Assembly: GCA_900318375.1 (NCBI GenBank)
Contig: ONKG01000014.1
Span: forward strand, 1 to 64,000
Source of the DNA: an uncultured Lachnospiraceae bacterium
GTDB taxonomy: Bacteria; Bacillota; Clostridia; Lachnospirales; Lachnospiraceae
Direction: 5' to 3'
DNA: 64,000 nucleotides
Each line of letters opens with the position of its first letter. Position 1 is the first letter of the stretch. Under the pieces are notes generated by a model. It was given only the letters and a program-made list of their open reading frames with translations. It was not told the DNA's origin and searched no databases. This document shows, piece by piece, positions 30,382 through 40,781 of this stretch. The position numbers and the translations under genes were made by a program.

Positions 30382-32931
30382 ATGATCGGAAGAAGTGAGA
30401 ATACTCAAAAGTCCGGACGAATCCGTTTTTTTGACCCTTTCGGGGGCGGAAACGGACGCGGCTCCGGCAATAATTCCGGAAACCGCAGAAACGGCGGAAA
30501 TGGCAATAATGGAAACAACGGGAACGGAAATAACGGCGACGGCAATGGAAGCGGAAACGGAAGCGGGCAGCCTCGTCAGAATCTCTTTATGATCCTGATC
30601 GTGACAGTGGCGATGTTTGCTGCTTTCAGCTATTTCATGAAGGACAACGGTGAGTCGCGCAAGATTTCCTACAACGACTTTATCAAATATATCCAGCAGG
30701 AGAAGGTCACAGAGGTAGACATGAAGTCGGACCGGCTGGAGATCCACCTCAAAGATTCGGACGCAGTGCTCTACACAGGTATAGCGGAGTCCGAGGACGC
30801 TTTGACCCAGCGCCTGATGGATGCGAAAATCACCTACAATCCCTACGTGCCGGACAGTTCCGGAATGGTGATGTCCTTTATTTTGTCCTATGTGCTTCCC
30901 ATCCTCCTGATGTGGGGGCTTCTCAGTATACTCTTTCGCCGGATGGGCGGAGGCCGGGGCGGGATCATGGGCGTCGGCAAGAGCACAGCCAAGGAATATG
31001 TGCAGAAAGAGACCGGTGTAACCTTCAAGGATGTTGCGGGTGAGGACGAGGCCAAGGAATCTCTGGTAGAGGTCGTCGATTTCCTGCACAATCCCGGCCG
31101 CTATGTCAAGATCGGTGCCAGGCTTCCCAAGGGAGCCCTGCTGGTCGGCCCTCCCGGAACAGGAAAGACTCTTCTGGCCAAGGCCGTAGCCGGTGAGGCC
31201 CATGTGCCCTTTTTCTCCCTGACGGGCTCGGATTTCATCGAGCTCTATGTCGGCGTGGGCGCATCCCGCGTGCGCGACCTGTTTAAAGAAGCAAACAAGA
31301 ATGCACCCTGCATTATTTTTATCGATGAGATCGATGCCATCGGCCGAAGCCGTGATTCCCGCTATGGAGGAGGCAACGAGGAGCGTGAGCAGACCCTCAA
31401 CCAGCTCCTGTCCGAGATGGACGGTTTCGAGGCCTCCAAGGGAATTCTGATCATCGGCGCGACCAACCGCCCCGAGATTCTGGACAAGGCCCTGCTGCGC
31501 CCCGGCCGCTTTGACCGCCGCATCATTGTCGACCGCCCCGATCTCAAGGGACGTGTCGCCATCCTCAAGGTTCACGCCAAAGACGTCAAGATGGATGAGA
31601 CGGTCGACCTCGAAGAAATTGCTCTCGCCACCAGCGGCGCCGTGGGCTCCGATCTGGCCAATATGATCAACGAGGCGGCAATCAACGCTGTCAAGGACCA
31701 CCGCCAGTATGTCTGCCAGAAAGACCTCTTCGAGGCTGTCGAGCAGGTTCTGGTCGGCAAGGAGAAAAAAGACCGCATCATGAGCAAGGAAGAGCGCCGG
31801 ATCGTGTCCTATCACGAAGTCGGACACGCTCTGATCAGCGCTGTGCAGAAAAATTCCGAGCCCGTGCAGAAGATCACCATTGTGCCCCGCACCATGGGCG
31901 CCCTGGGCTATGTCATGCAGGTTCCCGAGGAGGAAAAATATCTCAACAGCAAGGCGGAACTGGAGGCTATCATCATCGGCCTTCTGGGCGGCCGCGCCGC
32001 GGAGGAACTCAAGTTTGACAGTGTCACTACAGGTGCCTCCAACGATATTGAGCGCGCGACAGCCCTCGCCCGCAATATGGTCACCCAGTACGGCATGAGC
32101 GACCGCTTCGGTCTGATGGGACTTGCCACTGTCGAGAGCCAGTATCTGGAGGGACGCGCTGTCCTCAACTGCAGTGATGTCACTGCTGCGGCCGTGGACG
32201 AGGAAGTCCGCAAGATCCTGGAGACAAGCTACCAGGAGGCGAAGCGCATCCTTTCAGAAAATATGGATGCCATGGATGTTATTGCCGATTTCCTGATCAA
32301 ACAGGAGACTATTACCGGCAAGGAATTCATGAAGATGTTCAATGATGTCCGCGCCCGGAGAGACGGCGGACAGAAGGATCTGACCGATCAGCAGTCAGAA
32401 GGGGCTGCGGAAGAAGCAACGGAAGCACAGGAAACACCGGATGCACAGCAGATAACTGCACAAGCAGCGCAGGAAGAGCCGGCGGAAACCCCTGCAGCTG
32501 AGACACAGAATGACTCTGAGGTCATGGAGGCGGCTCCGGAAGAACCCGCCGCAGAAGCACAGGAAGCATCTGCCGCCCTGCAGATTCCTGCGGGAGCTGC
32601 ACCGGAAGTACAGGCAGCACCGGCTGCACAGCAGATGTCTGTTGAAGCAGCGCAGGAAGAACCGGCGGCGGAGCCTGCCGCCCTGCAGATGCCCGCAGAA
32701 GCAGTACAGAGAATGTCTGCCGCACAGCAGATACCTGCGGAAGCAGAGCAGGCGGAGCCTGCCAAAGCAGCCCCGGAGACCCCTGCCGTTCCTCAGGAAG
32801 AGAGCGCAGAGGAAGAGCGCCGGAGGGAAGACGACGATAGCAGAATGTCTCCCGAGGAAGTGGTCCGTAAGAACAGCGCGGAGAAGGGCCGCTACTCTCA
32901 GGTCTCTCTCGATGATCTTTTTGGAGAATAA
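30382..32931 (+). CDS. ftsH: ATP-dependent zinc metalloprotease FtsH with long C-terminal tail
   Basis: An 849-residue membrane protease, far longer than the usual ~600-650. A Gly/Asn-rich head (20-62) precedes the first membrane helix (68-86). A small external domain and the second helix ([17 protein letters not shown]) follow. The AAA module has Walker A GPPGTGKT at 256-263, Walker [10 protein letters not shown] and the second region of homology. The zinc site HEVGH is at 478-482. Residues ~672-849 form an Ala/Glu/Gln/Pro tail with repeated AAQEEPA-like units, not found in standard FtsH. It degrades misassembled membrane and regulatory proteins. The stop overlaps the uvrC start by one base (TAATG). 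Confidence 0.95.
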   Translation: MIGRSENTQKSGRIRFFDPFGGGNGRGSGNNSGNRRNGGNGNNGNNGNGNNGDGNGSGNGSGQPRQNLFMILIVTVAMFAAFSYFMKDNGESRKISYNDFIKYIQQEKVTEVDMKSDRLEIHLKDSDAVLYTGIAESEDALTQRLMDAKITYNPYVPDSSGMVMSFILSYVLPILLMWGLLSILFRRMGGGRGGIMGVGKSTAKEYVQKETGVTFKDVAGEDEAKESLVEVVDFLHNPGRYVKIGARLPKGALLVGPPGTGKTLLAKAVAGEAHVPFFSLTGSDFIELYVGVGASRVRDLFKEANKNAPCIIFIDEIDAIGRSRDSRYGGGNEEREQTLNQLLSEMDGFEASKGILIIGATNRPEILDKALLRPGRFDRRIIVDRPDLKGRVAILKVHAKDVKMDETVDLEEIALATSGAVGSDLANMINEAAINAVKDHRQYVCQKDLFEAVEQVLVGKEKKDRIMSKEERRIVSYHEVGHALISAVQKNSEPVQKITIVPRTMGALGYVMQVPEEEKYLNSKAELEAIIIGLLGGRAAEELKFDSVTTGASNDIERATALARNMVTQYGMSDRFGLMGLATVESQYLEGRAVLNCSDVTAAAVDEEVRKILETSYQEAKRILSENMDAMDVIADFLIKQETITGKEFMKMFNDVRARRDGGQKDLTDQQSEGAAEEATEAQETPDAQQITAQAAQEEPAETPAAETQNDSEVMEAAPEEPAAEAQEASAALQIPAGAAPEVQAAPAAQQMSVEAAQEEPAAEPAALQMPAEAVQRMSAAQQIPAEAEQAEPAKAAPETPAVPQEESAEEERRREDDDSRMSPEEVVRKNSAEKGRYSQVSLDDLFGE

Positions 32932-34829
32932 TGAAGGATTTTTCCGAAGAACTTAAGAAACTGCCGGCGCAGCCCGGTGTCTATATCATGCACGATGAGC
33001 AGGATGCGATTATTTATGTGGGCAAGGCTGTCAACCTCCACAATCGCGTCCGCTCTTATTTTCGCAAAATCATCGGCCGCGGTCCCCAGATCGACCGCAT
33101 GGTGAAGCAGATCAGCCGCTTTGAGTATATCGTGACGGATTCCGAGCTCGAAGCCCTGATCCTGGAGAACAATCTGATCAAGGAGCACCGCCCCAAATAC
33201 AACACGATGCTCAAGGATGACAAGACCTATCCCTATATCAAGGTGACAGTCGGCGAGGCTTACCCCCGCATCCTTTTCTCCCGCCAGATGAAAAAAGACA
33301 AGTCCAGGTATTTCGGTCCCTTTTCCAGTGCCCAGGCGGTGCGCAGCACGATCGAGCTGATCAACCGCATGTATGGCCTGCGGGACTGCAATCGTGTCCT
33401 GCCCAGGGATTTCGGCAAGGACCGGCCCTGCCTGAACTTTCACATGAATCGCTGCTGCGGTCCCTGCACAGGGCAGATCCCCGAAGAGGAGTACCGCAGG
33501 CGGATCGATATGGCTCTGGAATTTCTGTCCGGCAATTACAAGCCGGTTCTCCGCGACCTGACGGAAAAAATGGAAAAGGCCTCAGAGGAGATGCGATTCG
33601 AGGAGGCGATCCACTGGCGTGACCTGCTTCAGAGCGTACAGCAGGTGGCCCAGAAGCAGAAGATGTCCGAGGGTGTCGGAGAAAACCGCGATGTCCTCGG
33701 TGTTGCTGTCGAGCACGAAAATGCGGATGCTGACGGTGTCATTCAGGTCTTTTTTGTCAGGGACGGAAAACTCATGGGCAGGGAACATCACTATATGGTG
33801 CATGTCGGCGGCCAGTCCGAGGGAGCGATCCTCTCGGAATTCATCAAACAGTTCTACGCCGCGACTCCTTTCGTTCCCAGGGAAATCTTCCTTCCGGTCG
33901 AACCGGAGGACCATCAGCTGCTGGAAGACTGGCTCAGCGCGCGCCGCGGCAGCAAAGTCACACTGTTTGTCCCCAAAAAAGGAAAAAAGGAAAAGCTCGT
34001 GGAGCTTGCGGTTCAGAATGCCTCGATCATATTGCAGAAAGACCGTGAACGCCTGCGCCGCGAAGAGGGACGGACAATCGGCGCTGCCAAAGAGATCGCT
34101 GACCTGCTGGGACTTTCTTCGGTCCGTCGAATGGAGGCATACGATATTTCAGATATCAGCGGATTTGCCAATGTGGGATCCATGGTGGTCTACGAAAACG
34201 GGAAACCCAAGCGCAGCGACTACCGCAAATTCCGCATCAAATCTGTCGCCGGCCCCAATGACTATGCCTGTATGCACGAGGTCCTGACCCGCCGCTTCCG
34301 CCACGGACTGGAGGAACAGCAGGAGATGGAGGAAAAGAACCTCGACGTAGAACTGGGCAGCTTTACCCGTTTTCCCGATCTTATTCTGATGGACGGCGGA
34401 CGCGGCCAGGTCAACATTGCGACCGCGGTCCTGGAGGAGCTGGGGCTGAACATTCCCGTCTGCGGTATGGTCAAGGATGACAACCACCGCACACGCGGTC
34501 TGTATTTCAAAAATGTCGAGCTTCCCATCGACACTTCCGGGGAGGGCTTCAAGCTCATCACCAGGATCCAGGATGAGGCCCATCGATTTGCCATTGAGTA
34601 CCACAGGTCTCTGCGCGGCAAGGCACAGGTCACCTCCCGCCTGGATGCTATCCCCGGCGTGGGGCCCGCCCGCAAAAAGGCTCTGATGCGGACCTTCCGC
34701 TCGATCGGGGACCTGATTGCCGCCACACCGGAGGAACTGGCGGCCATTCCCGAGATTCCCGCCCGTCAGGCGCAGGAAATCTGGAATTTCTTCCATTCGG
34801 ACGAGCAGAAACAGAAGGAGTCCGAATGA
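32931..34829 (+). CDS. uvrC: Excinuclease ABC subunit C
   Basis: A 632-residue UvrC of normal length. The N-terminal GIY-YIG nuclease domain ([19 protein letters not shown]) makes the 3' incision. A UVR helix pair near 200-240 ([20 protein letters not shown]) contacts UvrB. The UvrC RNase-H-like domain ([20 protein letters not shown]) makes the 5' incision, and helix-hairpin-helix motifs close the protein ([16 protein letters not shown]). It acts with UvrA and UvrB, encoded ~15 kb downstream. GGAGA precedes the ATG, and the one-base overlap couples it to ftsH. Confidence 0.95.
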   Translation: MKDFSEELKKLPAQPGVYIMHDEQDAIIYVGKAVNLHNRVRSYFRKIIGRGPQIDRMVKQISRFEYIVTDSELEALILENNLIKEHRPKYNTMLKDDKTYPYIKVTVGEAYPRILFSRQMKKDKSRYFGPFSSAQAVRSTIELINRMYGLRDCNRVLPRDFGKDRPCLNFHMNRCCGPCTGQIPEEEYRRRIDMALEFLSGNYKPVLRDLTEKMEKASEEMRFEEAIHWRDLLQSVQQVAQKQKMSEGVGENRDVLGVAVEHENADADGVIQVFFVRDGKLMGREHHYMVHVGGQSEGAILSEFIKQFYAATPFVPREIFLPVEPEDHQLLEDWLSARRGSKVTLFVPKKGKKEKLVELAVQNASIILQKDRERLRREEGRTIGAAKEIADLLGLSSVRRMEAYDISDISGFANVGSMVVYENGKPKRSDYRKFRIKSVAGPNDYACMHEVLTRRFRHGLEEQQEMEEKNLDVELGSFTRFPDLILMDGGRGQVNIATAVLEELGLNIPVCGMVKDDNHRTRGLYFKNVELPIDTSGEGFKLITRIQDEAHRFAIEYHRSLRGKAQVTSRLDAIPGVGPARKKALMRTFRSIGDLIAATPEELAAIPEIPARQAQEIWNFFHSDEQKQKESE

Positions 34830-34985
34830 CAGGAGCATTGCGAGAGAGCCAAAGCGTGCGGTATTTTGCGCAAAACGAGCGGATTCCGAATGTTTGGAGC
34901 GATGCGAGTGCGCCTGTGGTGGGGAGCAGCGCGTAGTTTATTCATACATGTCTGCGAGTACTCGCCCATGGCCGCAGGTATAAAT
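34830..34985 (+). repeat. Dispersed intergenic repeat, copy 1
   Basis: 34865-34900 matches the reverse complement of 41648-41683 at 35 of 36 positions. The flanking stretch around TTTATTCATACATGTCTGCG (34938-34957) matches the reverse complement of the 41593-41612 region. The whole ~120-base block is thus shared, in inverted orientation, with the region before the GNAT gene. It fills the gap after uvrC. No transposase is nearby. Confidence 0.8.
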
Positions 34986-35005
34986 CAGAAAAAAGAGGCG
35001 ATCAG

Positions 35006-36412
35006 ATGAAAATGACTGTGGATGCCGAACCCAGGGAGCTGGTGCTGCGGGACTTTGAAGCGCATGCAGCCTCCGGCCGGGCCCAGATTGAGGAGATGCG
35101 GCAGGGGACAGCGACCTATAAGGGCGTGCCGATCAAGTTCGGCTATCTGCCTAAATATTTTTCCGAAGAGGGATTCGCGAAGCTCAAGAGTGATCTTGAG
35201 CAGGCCTGGAGAATACTGGTCCGGGTGATCGAAGAGTATCTGGACAAGGCCGACTACAGGGAACTGTTCGGATTTTCGCCCGAACTTGAGGAGATGATCC
35301 TGCACCGCCCGGCATACAGCACCTTGCTGCCGGTCTGCAGGCTGGATATTTTTTTGAATGAAGAGACAGGAGACTTCAAGTTCTGCGAGTTCAATGCCGA
35401 CGGCAGCAGTGCCATGAATGAAAACGCGGAACTCTACCGCACATACCGGAACACGCTTCTGTACCGGCAGATGGACGAGCGTTACGAGCAGTATATGTTC
35501 GAACTCTTCGACTCCTGGGCGGAGACTTTTCTGCGGATCTATGCAGAGGGGCAGGGGCAGGGCAGACAGGAGACGGACAAAGCCGCTCTTCCTGCGGTCG
35601 CAGTCGTGGATTTCCTGGAAAAAGGCTCTTCCGCAGCCGAGTTTACGGCTTTCCGGCAGGCTTTTGAGCGCGCCGGATGCAGGGCTTATGTGGCGGAGAT
35701 CCGTGATATGAGCTTTGAGGACGGCAGGCTGCTGACAGGAGAAGGCCATCCCGTCGACGCGGTCTACCGCCGCGCGGTGACAAGCGATATTCTGGCCCAC
35801 CGGGAGGAGGTGCGGCCTTTCCTGGAGGCGGTCTGCGGCCGGAAGGTCTGCCTGATCGGTGACTTCTGCACCCAGGTCGTGCACGACAAGGTGCTTTTCC
35901 GCATTCTGCACCATGCGCGCACGGCAGCTTTTTTGTCTGCGGAGGACAGAGCCTTTATCGAGGCGCATGTCCCCTTTACGGCAATGCTGACCCGGGAGAT
36001 TGCGGAGCGGGCGGATGTCCGTAAAAACAGGGAAAAATGGATCATCAAGCCCCGTGATTCCTATGGGGCACACGGCATTTATCCCGGTCGTCTGTGCACG
36101 GAAGAAGAGTGGCTGCAGCAACTCGACGCGCACGCGGATACAGATTATATCCTGCAGGAATTTGTGACGCCTTACAGGACGGAAAATATTTATTTCGGCC
36201 CTGCGTCCGCAAAGACACCGGCCGCAGGACAGGAAAACCTCGGGGAAGACTCCCTGCCGCAGTGGCAGTCTTTCAGCAACATGACAGGCGTCTATCTCTA
36301 CGGCGGGCGCGTGGCGGGCATCTACTCGCGCGCTTCTGTGACGCCCATCATTTCCGTAGAGGGTGATGAGCATGAGATGACCAGTATCGTACTGAAAAAG
36401 AGAAGCCTTTAA
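35006..36412 (+). CDS. ATP-grasp protein of the glutathionylspermidine-synthase type
   Basis: A 468-residue protein. It has the family blocks RLDIFLNEETGDFKFCEFNA followed by DGSSAMNEN (N-terminal substrate part), a central Rossmann-like segment (AVVDFLEKGSS), and the ATP-grasp core with KPRDSYGAHGIY and, near the end, GRVAGIYSRAS. Members join a peptide-like acid to an amine with ATP; the true substrate is unknown here. The linker EGQGQGRQETD (about residue 185) is a likely flexible loop. It stands between the dispersed repeat and hprK. Confidence 0.8.
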   Translation: MKMTVDAEPRELVLRDFEAHAASGRAQIEEMRQGTATYKGVPIKFGYLPKYFSEEGFAKLKSDLEQAWRILVRVIEEYLDKADYRELFGFSPELEEMILHRPAYSTLLPVCRLDIFLNEETGDFKFCEFNADGSSAMNENAELYRTYRNTLLYRQMDERYEQYMFELFDSWAETFLRIYAEGQGQGRQETDKAALPAVAVVDFLEKGSSAAEFTAFRQAFERAGCRAYVAEIRDMSFEDGRLLTGEGHPVDAVYRRAVTSDILAHREEVRPFLEAVCGRKVCLIGDFCTQVVHDKVLFRILHHARTAAFLSAEDRAFIEAHVPFTAMLTREIAERADVRKNREKWIIKPRDSYGAHGIYPGRLCTEEEWLQQLDAHADTDYILQEFVTPYRTENIYFGPASAKTPAAGQENLGEDSLPQWQSFSNMTGVYLYGGRVAGIYSRASVTPIISVEGDEHEMTSIVLKKRSL

Positions 36413-36456
36413 TTATAGTCTGATTTTATCTGAGAATGGAGGTCAGGAGCACAGGT

Positions 36457-37413
36457 ATGGCATATGTGAGTATTGATGAGATCGTCGAAAAAATGAATCT
36501 GGAAAACCTTGCCCCCGAGATCTCCAGAGAAGGCATCAAGGTGCGCCAGACGGAGGTCAACAGACCTGCCCTTGAGCTGACGGGATATTTTGACCATTTT
36601 GCAGCCGGAAGAATCCAGCTGATCGGCCTTGTGGAGCATTCCTATATTGAGCAGATGAACGAAGAGGACGAGAGAGCCGCCTTCGAAAAGCTCTTTTCCC
36701 TGGATGTGCCCATGGTGATTTTTACCCGCGGTCTTTATCCGGATGACATCATCATGGAGATCGGACGCAAACACGGCATGCCCATGTTTATTACAAACCA
36801 GGCGACAAGCCCTTTTATGGCGGAAATTCTCCGCTGGCTCAATGTCCGCCTTGCTCCCTGCCTTTCCATTCACGGCGTTCTGGTGGATGTCTACGGAATC
36901 GGCGTCCTTCTGACCGGTGACAGCGGCATCGGCAAGTCCGAGGCTGCCCTGGAATTGATCAAGCGGGGACACCGCCTTGTGTCGGATGATGTGGTCGAGA
37001 TCCGCAAGGTCAGCGAGGTGACACTGATCGGCACTGCGCCGCCCATCACCAAGCATTTCATTGAGCTCAGGGGTATCGGCATCATTGATGTCAAGACCCT
37101 GTTCGGCGTTTCAAGCGTCCGCGAGAGCCAGAGTATCGATATGGAGATTCATCTGGAAGAGTGGGACAGAGAACAGAACTATGACCGGATGGGAATGGAG
37201 GATAAATATACGGAGTATCTGGGCAATAAGGTGGTATACTACCGTGTTCCGGTCCGTCCGGGCAGAAATGTTGCGATCATCTGTGAGTCTGCGGCGGCCA
37301 ACCACCGTCAGAAGCTGATGGGATATAATGCGGCGCAGGAACTATACAGGCGGGTGCAGGAAAACATCATGCGAAGAAGCCGGGAGAGAGAAGAAGGAGA
37401 AGCGGAAGACTGA
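36457..37413 (+). CDS. hprK: HPr kinase/phosphorylase
   Basis: A 318-residue HprK. The N-terminal half is the HprK N domain. The Walker A GDSGIGKS is at 154-161, followed by the family signature ELIKRGHRLVSDDVVEI and a C-terminal ELRGIGIIDVKTLFG block. It phosphorylates Ser46 of HPr/Crh when fructose-1,6-bisphosphate is high and removes it when phosphate is high, the central switch of carbon catabolite control. I chose the ATG at 36457 because AGGAG lies 8 bases upstream; another ATG at 36436 lacks a site. The Crh-like protein encoded at 40782 is its predicted partner. Confidence 0.95.
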   Translation: MAYVSIDEIVEKMNLENLAPEISREGIKVRQTEVNRPALELTGYFDHFAAGRIQLIGLVEHSYIEQMNEEDERAAFEKLFSLDVPMVIFTRGLYPDDIIMEIGRKHGMPMFITNQATSPFMAEILRWLNVRLAPCLSIHGVLVDVYGIGVLLTGDSGIGKSEAALELIKRGHRLVSDDVVEIRKVSEVTLIGTAPPITKHFIELRGIGIIDVKTLFGVSSVRESQSIDMEIHLEEWDREQNYDRMGMEDKYTEYLGNKVVYYRVPVRPGRNVAIICESAAANHRQKLMGYNAAQELYRRVQENIMRRSREREEGEAED

Positions 37414-37580
37414 TCTGTCGTGTCCCTGCGGACAGAGGCGGCTCTGCCTGTGGCTGAGAAGAAGCCGCGGGAGGAAGCAGTCGGGCTGACCCTGCAAAAA
37501 GCACCGCAGGGAGAGGCGGCGGGCCTGTTTACGGGCAGAGATGACATGGCGTTAGAATAAATGACAGAGGTGGTGGAGAC

Positions 37581-38558
37581 GTGATTCAAAGAGCATTACA
37601 GGAGGAAATGGAGAGAATTCTGCCTGAAGGGCAGATTCTGTATAATGAACCGATGGACAGGCACTGCTCCTTCCGCACCGGAGGCCCGGCGGACGCAATG
37701 GCTGTTGTGAAGACAGAGGACGAGATGGCATCCCTTCTGCAGCTGCTCAGAGACAGCGGGGAATCCTGTTTTCTTCTGGGAAGAGGAACAAATCTTCTGA
37801 TCGGAGACGGAGGTTACAGAGGAGTGATCGTCACTGCAGCGGCGGCTCCCCGGACAGAAAATGCAAAGGAAGTCCCCGGCGGATGCGGCGGCGATCCTGC
37901 CGGATTTCCGCTCGACGGGGTCTGTGTTGAGGGAAACAGCATCATTGCAGGTGCCGGAGCAACGCTCAAGGCGGCGGCCATGGCAGCCATGGAACATGGT
38001 CTGACAGGCCTGGAATTTGCCGCAGGCATTCCCGGAACAGTCGGAGGAGGTCTTGTGATGAATGCCGGTGCCTATGGCGGCGAGATCCGCATGGTCACAA
38101 GCCTGGTCCGTCTGCTGATGCCGGACGGAAGTGTACAGGAACTGACCGGAGAAGAGATGGAATTCGGCTACAGGACCAGTATCCTGCGGCATGTGGATGC
38201 GGCTGCCCTGCGCGCGCAGTTTGAACTGGCGCCCGGGGACCCGGAAAAGATCCGGGCCAGAGTCCTGGAGCTGTCCGAACAGCGGCGTGCCAAACAGCCC
38301 CTGGAATTTCCCAGTGCCGGAAGCACCTTCAAGCGGCCGGAAGGATATTTTGCGGGAAAACTGATCATGGATGCGGGACTGGCCGGCTACAGTGTAGGCG
38401 GAGCCCAGGTCTCCGAAAAGCACTGCGGCTTTGTCATTAATCGGGGAGGAGCGACTTCCGCCCAGATCAGGACTCTGATCAGGAATGTTCAGGATAAAGT
38501 ATTCGAGGATTCTGGAATCAGGCTGGAACGGGAAGTAATCTTTCTCGGCGAGTTCTGA
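37581..38558 (+). CDS. murB: UDP-N-acetylenolpyruvoylglucosamine reductase
   Basis: A 325-residue FAD enzyme of peptidoglycan synthesis. The FAD domain motifs are SFRTGGPAD, LGRGTNLLIGDGG and GLEFAAGIPGTVGGGLVMNAGAYGG. The catalytic Ser sits in PSAGSTFKRP and the C-terminal catalytic Glu in LEREVIFLGEF. A Gly/Pro-rich insert (about 92-115) is unusual. It reduces enolpyruvyl-UDP-GlcNAc to UDP-MurNAc with NADPH. The start is GTG at 37581 behind GGTGGAG. Confidence 0.95.
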   Translation: MIQRALQEEMERILPEGQILYNEPMDRHCSFRTGGPADAMAVVKTEDEMASLLQLLRDSGESCFLLGRGTNLLIGDGGYRGVIVTAAAAPRTENAKEVPGGCGGDPAGFPLDGVCVEGNSIIAGAGATLKAAAMAAMEHGLTGLEFAAGIPGTVGGGLVMNAGAYGGEIRMVTSLVRLLMPDGSVQELTGEEMEFGYRTSILRHVDAAALRAQFELAPGDPEKIRARVLELSEQRRAKQPLEFPSAGSTFKRPEGYFAGKLIMDAGLAGYSVGGAQVSEKHCGFVINRGGATSAQIRTLIRNVQDKVFEDSGIRLEREVIFLGEF

Positions 38559-38586
38559 TGACGGCACAGCCTCTTTATTCATGTAT

Positions 38587-38712
38587 GTTTGTGAGCATAT
38601 GTTTGTGAGTATATGCTTATGAGTGAATATTTGTGAGTATAAGTATATGAGCATATGTCCGGGCATATATGCTTGTGAGTGAACGTTTTCGTGAGTGTGT
38701 TCGTGAGTGCGG
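38587..38712 (+). repeat. 14-bp tandem array upstream of rapZ
   Basis: Nine consecutive 14-base units around the consensus GTTTGTGAGTATAT (for example GTTTGTGAGCATAT, GCTTATGAGTGAAT, GTTCGTGAGTGCGG). The unit length is not a multiple of three and the array is non-coding. It starts 29 bases after murB and ends 70 bases before rapZ, so it lies in the operon's transcribed spacer. Confidence 0.85.
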
Positions 38713-38781
38713 GACCATAGCTGCATATATATAAAAAAACGGCCGGAAAGACTGTGGATCTGTGCGGTATGGAGGTGAAGC

Positions 38782-39648
38782 ATGCGTTTTGTCGTAGTGA
38801 CCGGAATGAGCGGAGGCGGAAAGGCAACTGCCATCAAGATTCTGGAGGATGGGGGATATTACTGCGTCGACAATCTGCCTGTGCGTCTGATCGATAAATT
38901 TATGGAGCTTGTTTTCAAGCCCGGCAGCAACGTGGACAAGGTTGTCCTCGGGCTTGATGTGCGCGCAGACAGGCCCTTTGTATACGTGGAGGAAGTGCTT
39001 ACCACGCTCCGTGAGAGAGGATACGATTACGAGATCCTGTTCATGGATGCCAGTGATGAGACGCTGATCAAACGTTACAAAGAGACCCGCCGGGCCCATC
39101 CCTGCGAGCCGCAGGGACGTGTGGAGGACGGTATCCGCAGGGAGCGCGAGATCCTCAGGCATATCAAATCCAAGGCGGACTATGTTTTTGACACATCCAG
39201 TCTTCTGGTCCGTGAGCTCCGCGAGGAGCTGATCCGGGTCTTTGTGGACGATGAGAAGTACAATTCCCTGATCGTGTCCGTCATGTCCTTCGGCTTCAAA
39301 AACGGGATTCCCAATGACGCGGACCTGGTATTTGACGTCCGTTTCCTGCCGAACCCCTTTTACATTGATGAACTCAGAAACCTGACCGGAAACGACAAAC
39401 CCGTTTCCGACTATGTCATGTCTTTCCCTCAGACGACGGAATTCAGGAAAAAGCTGACGGAGATGATCCGTTTTCTGATTCCCTATTATGTCGCGGAGGG
39501 GAAAAACCAGCTGGTGATCGGAATCGGCTGTACGGGCGGTCAGCACCGCAGTGTGACGATCGCCAACTGCCTGTATGAGGATCTGCAGGGGCAGGGAGAT
39601 TACGCCCTCAAGATCTATCATCGCGACGCAAAGAAAAAAAGCACATGA
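38782..39648 (+). CDS. rapZ: RNase adapter / nucleotide-binding protein RapZ
   Basis: A 288-residue protein. The Walker A is GMSGGGKAT, with Ala where most members have Ser (usually GKS), followed by GGYYCVDNLPV. The C-terminal block IGCTGGQHRSVTIA is the best-kept part of the family. In proteobacteria RapZ controls GlmS through small RNAs; the Firmicutes member (YvcJ) binds nucleotides and affects competence. It lies in the conserved order hprK-murB-rapZ-whiA. No yvcK gene stands between rapZ and whiA. Confidence 0.92.
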   Translation: MRFVVVTGMSGGGKATAIKILEDGGYYCVDNLPVRLIDKFMELVFKPGSNVDKVVLGLDVRADRPFVYVEEVLTTLRERGYDYEILFMDASDETLIKRYKETRRAHPCEPQGRVEDGIRREREILRHIKSKADYVFDTSSLLVRELREELIRVFVDDEKYNSLIVSVMSFGFKNGIPNDADLVFDVRFLPNPFYIDELRNLTGNDKPVSDYVMSFPQTTEFRKKLTEMIRFLIPYYVAEGKNQLVIGIGCTGGQHRSVTIANCLYEDLQGQGDYALKIYHRDAKKKST

Positions 39649-39677
39649 TTCTGTGAATGGAGGGATTGGCCGCACAT

Positions 39678-40685
39678 ATGTCATTTTCCGGTAATCTGCG
39701 GGCGGAAACCGCCAGAATGATCCCGTCCGGAAGGGGGGATAAAGACACGTCGATCGCGGCGCTCATGGCCAATATCTGCAGACTGTCTGCAGACAAAGAC
39801 GGCGTGATCCGAATGCACTTTTCGGCGGGCAATCTCCCCGCTTTGAGAAAATGCTTTACATTGATACAGAAAACCGTTAATATTAGACCTGATTTACCGA
39901 CGCCCTGGCTGATTTCGGATGACAGACAGCCGGACAGGAGAGCTGCGGGCCCGGTAACATCCGGAAATGATGAAAAAGCAGTGCCTTCGGACATTGATCT
40001 GGATGCATCTTCGCAGATGCGTGATCTGCTGGAGAGGCTTCATATCCTGAACAGGGACGGGACACTGCGCCCACAGGACGGAACGCTGGAAGAGGGGCTC
40101 GTCGGCGGAAGGCGGGACAGAGCGTATCTTCGGGAGATGTTTTTGTGCACGGGTTTTATGAACGATCCTGCGAAGAGATATCACCTGGAATACCGCTGTT
40201 TTTCCGAGCCGCAGTCGGAGCAGCTCCGGGGAGTGCTCGCAAGGCACGGGATCCATGCCGGGATGACGACCCGCAAAAGGTATTTTGTTGTTTATCTCAA
40301 GGATTCCGAAGACATTGTCACACTCCTGCATCTGATGGAAGCCTCCGTAAGCCTTATGGCGACGGAGAATGCACGCATTCTCAAAGAAGTGCGAAACTCA
40401 GTAAACCGGCGTGTCAATTGCGAAACTGCAAATATAGGAAAGACCGTCGAATCAGCCGGAAGACAGCTTGAGGACATCCGTTTTCTTGAGGAATGCGGTG
40501 TTCTGGAGACTCTGCCGGCATCACTTCGCGAAGCGGCTGCACTGCGGACAGGTCATCCCGGTGCTTCCCTGTCTGAACTTGGCACACTCGCGATCCCTCC
40601 GGTCGGAAGATCGGGTATGAATCACCGTCTGCGGAAACTGTCCGCAACGGCGCAGAAGGTGAGGGAGGAGAAAAAACAGACCTGA
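39678..40685 (+). CDS. whiA: DNA-binding protein WhiA
   Basis: A 335-residue WhiA with an N-terminal homing-endonuclease-like fold (RRDRAYLREMFLCTGFMNDP, typical of its degenerate LAGLIDADG domain) and a C-terminal helix-turn-helix (LPASLREAAALRTGHPGASL then GTLAIPPVGRSGMNHRLRKL). It binds DNA and influences division and metabolism in Firmicutes. I chose the ATG at 39678 because MSFSGNLRAE matches the usual family start; the frame is open from 39657. It is 30 bases behind rapZ. Confidence 0.93.
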   Translation: MSFSGNLRAETARMIPSGRGDKDTSIAALMANICRLSADKDGVIRMHFSAGNLPALRKCFTLIQKTVNIRPDLPTPWLISDDRQPDRRAAGPVTSGNDEKAVPSDIDLDASSQMRDLLERLHILNRDGTLRPQDGTLEEGLVGGRRDRAYLREMFLCTGFMNDPAKRYHLEYRCFSEPQSEQLRGVLARHGIHAGMTTRKRYFVVYLKDSEDIVTLLHLMEASVSLMATENARILKEVRNSVNRRVNCETANIGKTVESAGRQLEDIRFLEECGVLETLPASLREAAALRTGHPGASLSELGTLAIPPVGRSGMNHRLRKLSATAQKVREEKKQT

Positions 40686-40781
40686 CATTATAGGACAGAT
40701 TAAAGAAAGAAAACAGTTGTGCTGCTTTTGTATTACTTGGTAATTGATTGCGGCGGTATGTGCGCAGGATAGGAGTAAAAT

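Noticed and set aside
30190..31827. 545-codon minus-strand frame opposite ftsH
   Set aside because: Shadow of the ftsH coding strand; it would also cross the ftsH promoter.
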